Source: Todiramphus chloris collaris (Eukaryota > Chordata > Aves > Coraciiformes > Alcedinidae). From it: a stretch of DNA of 64,000 bases. Positions 48,600 through 60,000 of the stretch are shown here, piece after piece. The DNA is taken from contig JANVCC010000077.1 of assembly GCA_025345505.1 (NCBI GenBank), forward strand, positions 4,460,607 through 4,524,606. Reading direction: 5' to 3'. Numbering within the stretch: the first letter of the stretch is position 1; the number at the start of each line of letters is the position of its first letter. The position numbers were made by a program, and so were the translations under genes. The notes beneath the pieces are model-generated. The model was not told the origin of the DNA. It worked only from the letters and a program-made list of their open reading frames with translations, and ran no database searches.

Positions 48600-48950
48600 A
48601 ATCTTATACTCTAGGAATGGTTTTTAAAGGGAAAGTGGAACTCTTTTTATAGCACATTAGCCATTAGTTAATCTTGAATCCGTAAATCATTAACTGCTCT
48701 ACAATTTGTTTATCGCTATCGTAAGAGATTGAGATAACATATGTTCTTCGATCTTCTTGGCTTCAAAAGAAGTTTTGGAAGTAAGTTACTTATGCACAAT
48801 CCGAAATCAAACATTATTCATGAATTAATAATGTTTATGCTTATTAACAAATTTGAGGATGATTTAATCTCTGTACTGTTCTTTCAAGTGATCCATCAAA
48901 TATGAAAAGGAACAGTTTGCCCAAAAGGCCCCGAATTTGACCTGATGCTC
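48600..48950. promoter_or_regulatory. AT-rich block with retained CpGs, candidate conserved element
   Basis: AT-rich sequence with homeodomain-type words (TTAGTTAAT, GAATTAATAAT) and the palindrome ATTCATGAAT inside CATTATT...AATAATG. It keeps at least six CpGs, which is unusual for neutral AT-rich intergenic DNA. It may be a conserved regulatory element, but conservation cannot be tested here. Confidence 0.3.
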
Positions 48951-51900
48951 TAAACTTCAAAGCTTTTGTCCAGGAGATTACACTGCGTGCTCCTTTGCAG
49001 GTCCAGAGTTAGAAAAACAAGCACAGTGTGCAAAGCTAGATCACCACTAAGGGCAGGGGGTAACTCTAGCGTTGTCCTACGTCCAGTTTGTCTTGGGCTA
49101 ATGAAGAAGAAAGTGGACGCTTACCCTGGAGTCCAGGATATGTACAGAAAGCCTATTTCAGAGCTACTAGATCAGCACTCACATCCCTCAGCTCATGACC
49201 TTATGCTCCCACGCTCCCATGCTTCCACGCTCCTCTCCCCCAAGCAGTTGTACTGAGCTTCCCACTGGGCATGGGTCTGGCAAAAGCACTCCCCTGCCAG
49301 AGGTGGCAGTTCAGCTTCAAGTCACAGCTGGTGTGCTGACAAAGAATCCCTACCTTCTTACTCAACCAGCGTAAACCTTTTGCCTGAGTGTAGATGGTGC
49401 TGAGCCAACAAATGTGGGTTTCTTGATGCAAAAGGATGTGCTGTGATTCAAATGCATCATCAGAATCACAGACTAGAGAGGTCTTTTTAAAAGTGTGCTC
49501 TGAACATGAGTTTTTGCTTCCAAAAATAACTTGTATTTTGCTCATATTAGAAGAGCAGGATGTTCTTTCCTGTCCTGAAGGGATAGGAGGAAATGAGAAC
49601 TATGAGGGGTTTATATGATATGAGCTACTATTCTTCTGGACTAGTGCTGTGAATCTTGATTTTCTTTTTCCCCAGCCTTAACATTTTATTCCCCACAGAC
49701 CTCATTTTGCTTCCATTCATGCTGATGCTACTCCAGTGAAGATCTCTTTGATCTCAAAGGAATTCCTCCATATTTACTTCTCCCATCCTAAGGCAGTAGA
49801 CGCTACAAGGAAGGCAACCTACTGAAGACAGCAAGTGCTGAATGTCTTAAATCCCTTTCCAGATGAGATAAAATCAGCTGAGAGACTCGAGTGGGGGCAG
49901 AAAGCATCCTTTCCTGTCCTCTGTGTTTGAAGGAAAGAGACGGCTGTTTGGAGGAAATGTGGACGTAATGGACTGTACATTTGTGTCCCATTGTACTGAA
50001 GCCTGACAGGAAACACTTGGGGCTTGATTCAGGAAAAAGTAAATAGTATTCCTTTATAATACTCTCATAACCCTGGTTATCCTGCAGTATTTAACTACAT
50101 CCCTGTCTTTAATGTATAGATTCTCACAGCTCTCTCCAGAAGACCAGAAGGAAATCTGGCCACTGGGGAGCGGGGGAGGCATGGGAAGAGATCATGCAGC
50201 AATTTCCAGCTGATGGTCCTCCTAAATGACAGCAAAAGGCCAGCAGCTCTCTCCCTTTCAAAACAAAGGGACTCTGGATTAGCTGACACTACTGATGGCC
50301 ACCGCAGCGGTTCCTTGCAGGAGGAGGGCTGCAAATACTGAACTTTGGATAATTTCTGAGCAGCCTCTGCCAAAAGGCCAGAGGAGCACTTTCTCACTGT
50401 CAGCTCTTGCTGTAATGTATAGATGGTTGTGTCAAGGTCTCCCACCGCATACGTGAGGCCACAGGATCCTCAGCATGCACTGAGGAAATCCTTGGCTAGA
50501 GGTTCACCCTGCAGCACCATGGAAAAGGTTCCATCCCTTAGCATTTAGAAACTTTCCTGAAGCTGAAGTGGTCTGTAGAACCAGTGTTGGCCCCTGGAAG
50601 TGCCTTTCATTGCTCCCAAGGGATCCTGCCTCAGAGTGACCCGGTCAGGGAGCTGTTATGGTCCTTTGTCCACAGGGAACATGCAGTACCACCACTGTTT
50701 GGTGTTTTATTGTACCTTTTTATTGTATCTTTGCTCACCAAGCTGCAAAGATTGCAAAAGAAATCAACCCCCTGCCCCCCCCGCCACATAACCCAGAAGA
50801 GACAGATTGAGGACATAGTGCCCTTGATTGAAAAAGAAGGCACCCAGGAAACCTTGTGGCATATATATTTTTTTAACTAGAGCTAAAGTAATTTGGCATA
50901 CACATCCCCTGAGCTGCTTCCCAAACCACAGCTGCACGAGGAATTATCTAGCTCTTAGCTGAAGTCACTCCTTAAAAAAAACCCCAAACATGTAGGTCAT
51001 TAAAGTGCTAATAAAAAATGTTGATGAATCTCTGAGCAGTGCTCTGATTATCTCTCTGTGGGGAATGAAGAACTCATTAACATGAGCTCCATGCCACTCC
51101 CTCCTCCTTTCTCAGAGTTTGGCATAAAGCAAGGAAACAAATGTTTGTGGTTTGGCCAAGTTTCTAATGAGTAGCTCAGCTAGGTCCACTGATTACACAC
51201 ATGGTTTTTCAGAGGGTGAAAGGCTGCTGTACCATGTAAACTCGCAAAGTATTTCTGCCAGCCTAGGTCCCCAAAAAGGAAATGCTTTACCTGTTGAGTG
51301 GATTTTTTTTGCAACGTATTTAGCAGTAAATGTACAGAGAGAGTACTTCATTGACATGGCAGAGAGGGAGCAATGCTGTGAGGTCAGGAGAATGTAACGG
51401 AGATGGGTGTACGTCTGAGGACCAACTCTCCCAAAATGCAATGCCTTGCTAGCTTACTATGGGTTTGTTGGGGTTTTTTTTAACGTTGAGCTATAGTCTG
51501 ACCCCAAAAGAACAGTCTTGACTATTATCTATCCTCTCTGCTCTAGATATTACCTCTCCTACTCCACAGAAGGATGTCTATGCAGCACTCCCAGGCATGA
51601 CAGGAGCCCACAGGCAGGCAGCACAGTCAGAGATTGTCATTTGCTGCATCAGTCACAGGAGCTGCAGCATGGAGACCTGCCTAACTGGCTGAGCCCAGTG
51701 ACTCTCCTGCAGCACCTGGCAGTTGTTTCGAAGGAAGGAACAAAACCTCCAGAACTAATGGGAGAAGTGTCTCCCATGCAGGAAAATTGGTTCTTGGTCC
51801 TGCTTGTAATCAATTTATGGCCTGAATCATGAGGACTTGTCATCTCCATAATATTTCAAGGACTAAAGTAAAACTCATCCACATGCCCGGGAGAGGAAAA

Positions 51901-53600
51901 CTTACCCTACAATAAACACGGAAGGCATCTTTACATACCTGAAAGCATTCTGCTGGGATAAGCAACTGCTGCCTCTGAAATTCAAATCTCAAGGTGTGTG
52001 ATCAATGTCACGCAGCACCTTAGCACTCAAATCAAACTCCTGAGACATCAAGTTTTTCCCTGCTGTTGCAGACAATGCATCATATAATGACTTTAATAAA
52101 CATCATCTGAAAAGCAGTACCTTCCCCCAGAAAAGGTGGAATTTGATTGATTTAATGGTTAACAGCCTTCCTCTAATTTCCATCTTAAATTTGTGCATGG
52201 ACAGTTTATACACAATTATTCTTGTGCCATCAGCATCTCTAGCTAAGCAGTTGTCTGGACCAGAGCACAGAAGACCTGATCGATCTGTTTCATTCCAGCA
52301 TCACACTCACTTTCAAAACCACACCTAAAGTTTGTCAATTCTTGCTCTTTTCAGGGTGAAAGTTTATTAAAATGTGACACAGCTGTAATATTTTCTAAAG
52401 GAAATAAAAAGAGGAAGGAACAGCCCTACTAATTCCATGAGTGTTATAATTAATAAATACACAAACTGAAGAAAGCCAATTGCATCAACCTGTGTAATGC
52501 ACTCCACATGTAGGTATATATTCTTCCTGTGCCTAAGGTAAGCTTTAATTTCCTACAGCCACCAGATAGTTAGAGGTCTTGTGTTTTAACATATAAATAA
52601 CAGATGCTGTGCCACCTCATCCCATTATTAGTGGACGGTGCCTACAGGCTCCCACAGCGCTGGTCCAGTCAGATGGAGCCATCTCACTGCTGGGTATAAA
52701 TTTGCAAAATTAAACCATGTTCTGCATCCTGGCCCTATCCAAATCAAATACCCTGTAACTGGATAGTTTGGCACCTTAAACACTTTTCGCTCTGAGGGCT
52801 TCCCTATCTCCCAAGTAGCCTTGTCCTCCTTCCTGTTGGGGACATGCAGCTCCTATACTGGTGTGGTCGCAACAGCCAGCAGAGCTGGAGCCTCTTTGGT
52901 GACTCAATCAGAAGAAGACCCTGGGCCTGCAGCATCTTCACCCTGCCCTTGCTCCATCCCTGCTTGTTTCCCTGTGATCACAGTTGCCAAGGGGCTCCTT
53001 TAAATGGAAGCAGGGTGCAGATTGGAAGGTTTTGTCCCCAAACCTACATGAAGCTAGCTGTGTGAGTAATTGTACACCTGTAAGCAATATTGCTGATTTC
53101 AAAGGGAACTTTTAAGCCTTTCAAGCATATTTTAGACAACTTCTAAGTTTTAGAGATAATTACAGATAAATTAAAATGCAGACTTTCTTTTTTGCATATA
53201 AAGGACAACGAACACTCTGGTGCTTCTGTAACTTCACACGGCTGGTCAGAACCACTCAGAGGTTAGCAAACCAGCTCTGAAACCAAGAACACAGTAACTT
53301 TGGGTGGGGAACCAAGACAGAGATGATGTCAGCTGCAAAGCAGAACAATTACAGAAAGCCAAAGGAAAAAAAAAAAAAAAAGAAAAGAAAAGAAAGGACA
53401 GCTTTTGCCAAAAAGAGATTTGCATTCTGTATAGCTTTTTTTAGCCAGGGCCGCTTTCTCCCCGCGGATGGTGCAAGATCCTTCTCCTCAGAGGCACAAG
53501 CCATCTGGAGAAGCCTTCTGCTGCCTTTCACCCCCAAAGACTGTGTAGATCTCACAAAATCTTTCCAAAACTGATCTTTATTATTATTATTTGGGGGGTT
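48951..53600. other. Intergenic region upstream of the second CpG island
   Basis: About 4.6 kb without recognised exons. It includes an A-rich (GAAAA)n tract at 53367-53397 and a (TTA)n stretch near 53578-53591 just before the island. Short open frames look random. Confidence 0.6.
53367..53397. repeat. A16 tract followed by (GAAAA)n
   Basis: A homopolymer of about 16 A leading into three GAAAA-type units. No retrotransposon body is visible upstream. Confidence 0.85.
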
Positions 53601-53788
53601 ATTTTTCCTCATTGTTCCCCACACACACACATTTCATTCCCAGCAGCCACCTCCTCACACCCACACCTTGCCCGGCCGTGACCCTTGAGGGATAAAGGCT
53701 CCCCGGAGGATGCCCCGGTGGGGACGAGCGGCGTTACCCCCCATGAGGGCACTGGGCCGGGGATTACAACGAAAGGCACCAACCCCTC

Positions 53789-53871
53789 GGCCAAGTTTGA
53801 AGGCGGAGGAGGGTGAGGGGGGGGGAGGCGGCCCCCCCCCCCCTCACCCTCCTCCGCCTTCAAACTTGGCC
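53789..53871. repeat. Perfect inverted repeat, 37-bp arms, 9-nt spacer
   Basis: Arms 53789-53825 and 53835-53871 are exact reverse complements (GGCCAAGTTTGAAGG... against ...CCTTCAAACTTGGCC). The spacer is 53826-53834. The arm ends next to the spacer are G9 on the left and C on the right, where the full C run (53832-53843) is 12 long. It lies about 230 bp upstream of the putative ADD3 exon 1 donor, inside the CpG island. Confidence 0.95.
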
Positions 53872-53989
53872 AGAGGGGCACCGAGGGGAAAAAAGCAGCG
53901 AGCGAGTCCCCGCTCAGCTGCCAGATAGTGAGCCACGGCGGGCGGGCGGGCGCAAGGGGAGGAGCCCAGGTGTCCCTTCCTGCCATATA

Positions 53990-54098
53990 GTGCGCCGCCC
54001 CTTTCCCCGCCCGCCCGCCCGCTGGCCGCGGTGGTGCTGGGGCTCCCGCCGCCGGCGCGGAGGGATGGACTGAAGCACAAAGGCGCGGGCCCGCTGAG
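53990..54098 (+). other. ADD3: Putative ADD3 non-coding exon 1 (left edge uncertain)
   Basis: CCGCTGAG|gtaacg at 54091-54104 is a plausible donor inside the island, so an exon ending at 54098 would be the 5' UTR exon. It contains a two-codon upstream reading frame, ATG GAC TGA, at 54065-54073. The adducin start codon would lie in a later exon beyond this window. The transcription start is unknown. Confidence 0.4.
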
Positions 54099-57000
54099 GT
54101 AACGCTCCCGCGGCGCGGGGAGAGGAGCGGGAGGAGGAGAACGAGCGGGGAAGGGAGGGGGAATGCTCTTCTTTCCCGCCCAACGCGGGCGGTAACGGCC
54201 GCTGCGGGGCCCTGGCCCGACCGTTTGCCGCTGTCGGGGAAGGGGCGCGTGGAGGCCTGGAGCGCTTCCCTTTCCCTCCCGCCCCGGTTCTCTCCGCTGT
54301 CTCCCGGCTGCGGGGCCGCGGCTGCCGGAGGGCTCAGACGCTGGGGCGGGGCGGGGGAGACAGCGCCGTTGCCGTGGGGCTGAGGGGGAACTTCTCCGTG
54401 GGTGTACGGCAGCCCTCCGGCCGGCGGAGATGCTGCAGTGCCGCCTTTCTGCCTCAGCGCCGAGCTGGGAAGGACGGGGCTTTAAATAATGCGCCTCAGC
54501 TCGGCAGCTCTGCTAACCGAATAAAACCTTGCGAGTCTTGCTGGTAATCACGGACTGCCCTTGCCGCACCGCAAGGTTCTGGACTCCTGCGAGTTGCAGA
54601 AAACTTCTTAAAAATGTGTATTCTCTAGGCTCCCGCAGCCCGATGTGTTTCAGCAGGCGCGGCCCCACCTTTGCGGGCGAGGATGGTGCGGGGAGCGCAG
54701 GAGCGCGGTGCCCGAGCGCAGGCAGGCACAGGCGCTCTGGGCACGGCATTGCGTACCTGCCCGCCTGGCCAGCAGCTGCTCTGCGCCGCGCTCACGCAGC
54801 GCCCTGGTTTGTTCACAGCTGGGAGGGATGTTCTTGGTATGTCTCTGTTAGCGAGGGTGAAATTCGTCGTTACTGCCCTGAACTTTAGGCTCCAGAGATG
54901 AGGATTACGGTGGGGCCTCTTGGGAGTTTGTTCTTCAGGTCTGGTCTCACCCCCAGACAATATTCATCTCGCGTAAAAAGCTTATTTAGGAATTCAGAGC
55001 AGATTTATCCTTCGGTGTTCGTGCTGGACTCGGGGGAAGGCAGGGTCTGCACGGCTAAACAATGTGATTTGAGCAGGGAAGCCTTGGGCTGGCTCTGTAG
55101 GGAGCACGCCTCTAAAGGTACGACTGCCGCAGCTGGGCATGGAGGTGGGTTGCTGCTGTTGCTGTCTTCTCAGCATCGTTGTGTTACAGACACACAGGTT
55201 GAGGTTCAGTCTGCTGGTTTTCATTCATGGCTCCTGGACTTGGGGCTAGAGGTTAAGGATGTGATCCTAAGCAGAGGAAATACGTGTAGGATTATGCCTC
55301 ATCTGTGTGGAGGAGTTAAGTTTTAAAACAAATAAATAGAACTAGTAGCAATGAATATCTGTTCAAAAAAAGATAATTGGCCAAGAGTTTTAAAAGCATG
55401 AATGTATGAAACTGCTGAATTACTAATTGTGTGGGGAAAAGCAAAATGAGCTTTGGTACCAGAGGAAGGAAGGTGATAAATGTGACCTCAGCCTTTAAGA
55501 AAGGGCTTTGGTGTACCTGGAGCAGTTTCAGGCTGTCTCGGCTGCCTCCTGGTCCAGTTGTGGTGACTGGAACAAAGCACAGGTGTGGCAGACTCATAGC
55601 TGGGGTGTGATCTGCTGGGAAGGAGCAGAGGTGGCTTCAGGGGTGAATGGCATAGTCTGGGGCAGTTCTGCTCATAGCTGGTTTGGCAGCAGTTCTGCAG
55701 TGAAAGACTCCCTTTCACCTCCCTGCCAGGGTTTGCTGGCACTTTTCTTGTACCAAGGAGCTGTGTGGCCCACACACCCTGTCATGCAAGTGGTCCGTCT
55801 GGGAACGGCGGGCAAGCTCCTCATTTGAGTCCCTTTGGTGGCACCCAGTACTTACCGGGAAAGGAGGTGTGAATGCTGGGAACGCTGTGGGCTCTCTGAC
55901 TGTTACTGGACAAGCTCCTCAATGCTAATTTGAGTAAGCAGTGCATGTGCTCCTCAATGAAACAAAATGCTAATTGTGTGATTAATAGCAGATGTAGGTT
56001 TTAAATTCAGAAATGTTCATGTTAACACTTGTAGTAATACTTGTGTTATTTTTCAGAAGATGTTATTTATTTCTTGTGTTTAGCTTTTGCTGGGAGAATG
56101 TGAAGCCCTAAGCAGGGAGGAAAGGGTGTGCTATTTAGGGGCCGAGTGTTTAATGATTGAGGTTAGTGCATGATGATTAAGCCCGTCCTTAATTCTTGCC
56201 CAATAGATGGTGTGCTGCTATGCTTTGGGATATGTGAGGATTTAATGGTCTCTTGGTTAAATCAGTCATTATCCTTGACTCTTGCCTGAAGATTGAGGCA
56301 GCTGACATTTTTATTTAAGGAAATGATGGTTTTTGGGGTGATGCAGTTAGGTTGTTGTGTACACGGTCATCATCTAACCGAAAGAGGAGGACCCTCTTAT
56401 GCCAGAGGCTTTGCAGCGCTTGTAGAGCAGGGGGACTTGAGCGATCTGGGTGTATGGGGATGGCAGTTTTGCCATCAGTCGTGAGGTGAACTGCAGCTCT
56501 TCTGTCGCCCCTTTGCTGGTATGAAATGAGCACCGGTTGTTCGTCAGGGCTGGGTGAACTGAGCTGGGTTGAGTGGAACTGTGCTGGAACTGTCCCTGTT
56601 GCATGTGATGTTAGAGGTGACATTGCACACGGGGCTGCCTGCTTTTGTTCAGACCAACTTGTTACAGGCCAAATGACCTCGGGTAAGATGCCATTTGTCA
56701 CGAAAATCATCAGATATTAACATGCAAGAGACAAACAATGAAGAATGCTTTAAGACAGGCCAATGTTAGTTTGTTTCCTTTGGTAAGTGGAATGTTTTGC
56801 AGATCAAAAGCTGGAATTAAGGCAGGCAGAAGGCTGATAGTTTTTCCCTTGCTAAAATTACTGCTGGGAGTTAAAACTGTAACAAATGTCCTTGCCATTC
56901 AGTGAATGGTGTTGGAATGATAATGCTTAAAAAAAACAAACCAAAACAAACAACCCAACAATTTTAATATAGGATAATAACTTGTGTGACTTTGAGCTGG

Positions 57001-60000
57001 TGTATAAAGTTGCCTTTGCTAGCTTTTTTTATAACTGGGTAAGAAAAACTTTTCTTTAAAAAATGACCTGTAGCTTTAGCAGCTGTTGTAGCCTCTGGCT
57101 ATTATTTCCGTTGTAAGTCAATTTTGCATCTTTGTAGTGCTGATGTTTCAAAAACTGAGTTGGTCATTGTTTTGGTATTGACTTAAAAGAATGCAATCTA
57201 TATTATTTAACAACATTGCTTCCTGTTACATCACAGGCTGTTCTTTGAGCTATGTTTTGAAATACTGGCTGTGGTATGGGAGATGGTGGTGTGGCTTCTG
57301 CTAGGGTTCTTGAGGGGTAGTTGTCTTTTCTGTAGTGCTTTTTTGGCAGATGAGGAATAAAAGCTACTTGACCCTTAGGGAACATGCAGTAACTAACTCA
57401 TTGTGTGCTAATGTTAGATCTGTTTGCCGCAGTCTATTCATCTTTCTATGTTAACTTTGAGTTACTTGGCATATGGGGAACACTGTTTCTTTTCCACTGT
57501 CAAGATAGCACAAGTCATTGTACATCACTGCAAATGAGATATTTGAGGTAGCTCTTTTAAAGATATCCTAGGAAGTACATGACTGTTTTGTGGATAATTT
57601 GTGGTCTGGATTATTAAGACAAACCAATTTTTAAAAACCTGGTGAGATAAGAAAGTATCTTTTGTTATGGTATGTTCTTAATCTAGGCTATCAGGAGGAT
57701 GTGTCACTTCCAAATTATCCATAAACTGGAAAAAATCCTTACTACTGAAAAGCTGAGATTTTCGTTGCATTCATTGAAAAGTTAGTGAAAGAAGGTTTGA
57801 GAGCTTCAGAGCTCAGTACGAGGGTGATGGCTCTCCCCAGGCTTTGCAGTTTGGTAACTGTGATGATGTGATGTAGATACCTATTTAGGACTCTCTGAGC
57901 CTATTAAACATAGTATGTGTCTTATGGTAGTGTCAGTTCTGCTTGACAAAGATGCAGTGAGCTGTTAGAGTGCCAATAGGGGAGATATTATAATAGCCTC
58001 CTTCCTTATTCCAGTCTCTTAAATGTTCTGGTCTTGGCTAGGAAGAAACTTCATGCCTTGTGGTGTTTAATGTGCTAAAACCCTAGTGACATCAAAGCAG
58101 CAGGTAGTATTGGTGTGAGTTAGCAGGTTGAGGTGAAGATCAGTAAATTGCAGATGGGTGTGAGAGCTCCAGCTTGCTTTGTAGATTTTCCGTGTTGCGT
58201 TTTCTCTGACCTGCAGCAGCAAACAGCTGGTAAATCCCTTCTCCCTTGTGCAGTCAGAACCTCCTGAAGTTACTTTTCCGGCTGAAGTATGTGGCAATCT
58301 GGGGTACTGCGGAGTTGATGGCAGCCTGCTGCTGCTCTTATTGTCGCTGTGCTGCCCTGAACGAGTCCCTAGCACAGTGCTGGTGTTAATAGGAGCTGGC
58401 ACAGCAGCCAAGAGCTGAGCTGTCTGCTGTGTTGGCCAAAGGGAGGGAACTGTTGAATTCCTTTGAAAAATCTGTGCTGCTTGTCATCTTCTATACCTGT
58501 AATAATTGGTCTCAATTTTTTATTGTTGTGTGCATATAATTAAATGATGTGGGTTTGTTGGTTTTCTTTTTGAAAACAAGCATTCCTGTGTATATCATCC
58601 ATAATTACTACACTAAATATTTACCCTCCAAAATGTGGACTAGCTTTTGTTGAAGAAATACTTTTTAGACAGCTCTAGAAGTCTTGACAGAATGCAGTGG
58701 GAGTGATTTGGTACTGAAGTTGTCTGTGTTATTCAAATCATTTCTTGATCAATAACAATTGTAAGTTGACTGTGTTCAAAGAGATTGCTGTTATTGATGT
58801 AAGTTGTTTTATATAATCCAGTGTCTCAGTACTTCCTTAGCTACTCATATGACACTTTAGTCTTTATGGATTTATATATAAAAGAAATCTGTATTTGTAA
58901 AGAGCATCAGCAAGGTACAAAGTCGAGTATTTGAAAGTTGGGTAGTGCTTTCCAAAGAAAATACTCCTGATTTTAAAATGACAATTAATCTCTGACACTA
59001 GAAAGTGTATTTATGATCCTTTGTGACAGGAAGAGTAGAATTGCTTTGGCTCAGATGATTCAGATCTAGAAGACACTTAGCAGAAGCAACCATCTCCCTA
59101 ATGTAGGGGGGAAAAAAAGGTGAAATTGAGAATAGGATTTTGAGACGGAAACAGTGGACAATACTAGGCAGTGCATCCAGCTCTGTCTAGAACTGAATAC
59201 AATGATACAGAAGTAGTGACCTCACAAGTACTTTAGTGTTTTCCTGACCATTTTTAGGACTGCTAATGAGTTGTGCAACAATTTCTCTAGGCTCCTGGTC
59301 AATACTAAAATAGGAGTAAAATATCATTTAAGCCTGCTCTCTTTTAATATACCAATTACACCTACACACCAGAAAACCTGCTGTGTTTGCTGTGTATCCT
59401 AAACCACTGAAATCAAGTAAAAATTTCCTTCATAGAACATACAAACTCTGTTTAGAGATTGCATGATGTATTAGCTGGTGAAGGGCGAGAATGAGCAATC
59501 CCTTATGGTTGTTTTCAGCTGTATTATCCGAAATATCTATGATGGTGCTGAAGTTTAGGGCACAAGAAGCAGTGTATAAAATCAATACCTGGCACTCCCA
59601 TGTTAACTGACTACAACAGGAGCCCTTCTGATGTAGTATTACTGCCGTAATAAATAACTAGCCAAGCAGATACATCTGATTAAATTGTGGTAGTGCCCAC
59701 AATATGCCCGTCATCCTGTTGCAGATCCTGATCGCATATGAAGTGTTGTATGAAAGACACATTTAACTAGCAATTGTCTTCATACTGTTCACAATTAATC
59801 TGTCAAATTTCTGGCTTTCAGTAGCAGCTGTTTTTAAATGCCTGTTTGTCTAAAAGCATCCACAAAGGAAAAAATCTTCTGGTGATACAGAACTTTTTTG
59901 AAGGGGTAGAAAGCAGGAGATGTTCGTGATCTTTAAGTCATTTACTAAACGGAAGCTGTTGTCTCTTGGGACAAACTGTGTATTTTCATGCCAAAGGTTG

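Larger units (their letters stand above)
53640..54490 (+). promoter_or_regulatory. ADD3: CpG island, probable ADD3 promoter
   Basis: A dense GC- and CpG-rich island with G/C-box runs (GGGCGGGCGGGCG, CCCCGCCCGCCCGCC). In mammals the gene head-to-head with XPNPEP1 is ADD3 (gamma-adducin, a membrane-skeleton protein that caps actin and links it to spectrin), transcribed away from XPNPEP1. Position, orientation and island match that arrangement. No adducin protein sequence lies in the window, so the name rests on synteny. Confidence 0.65.
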
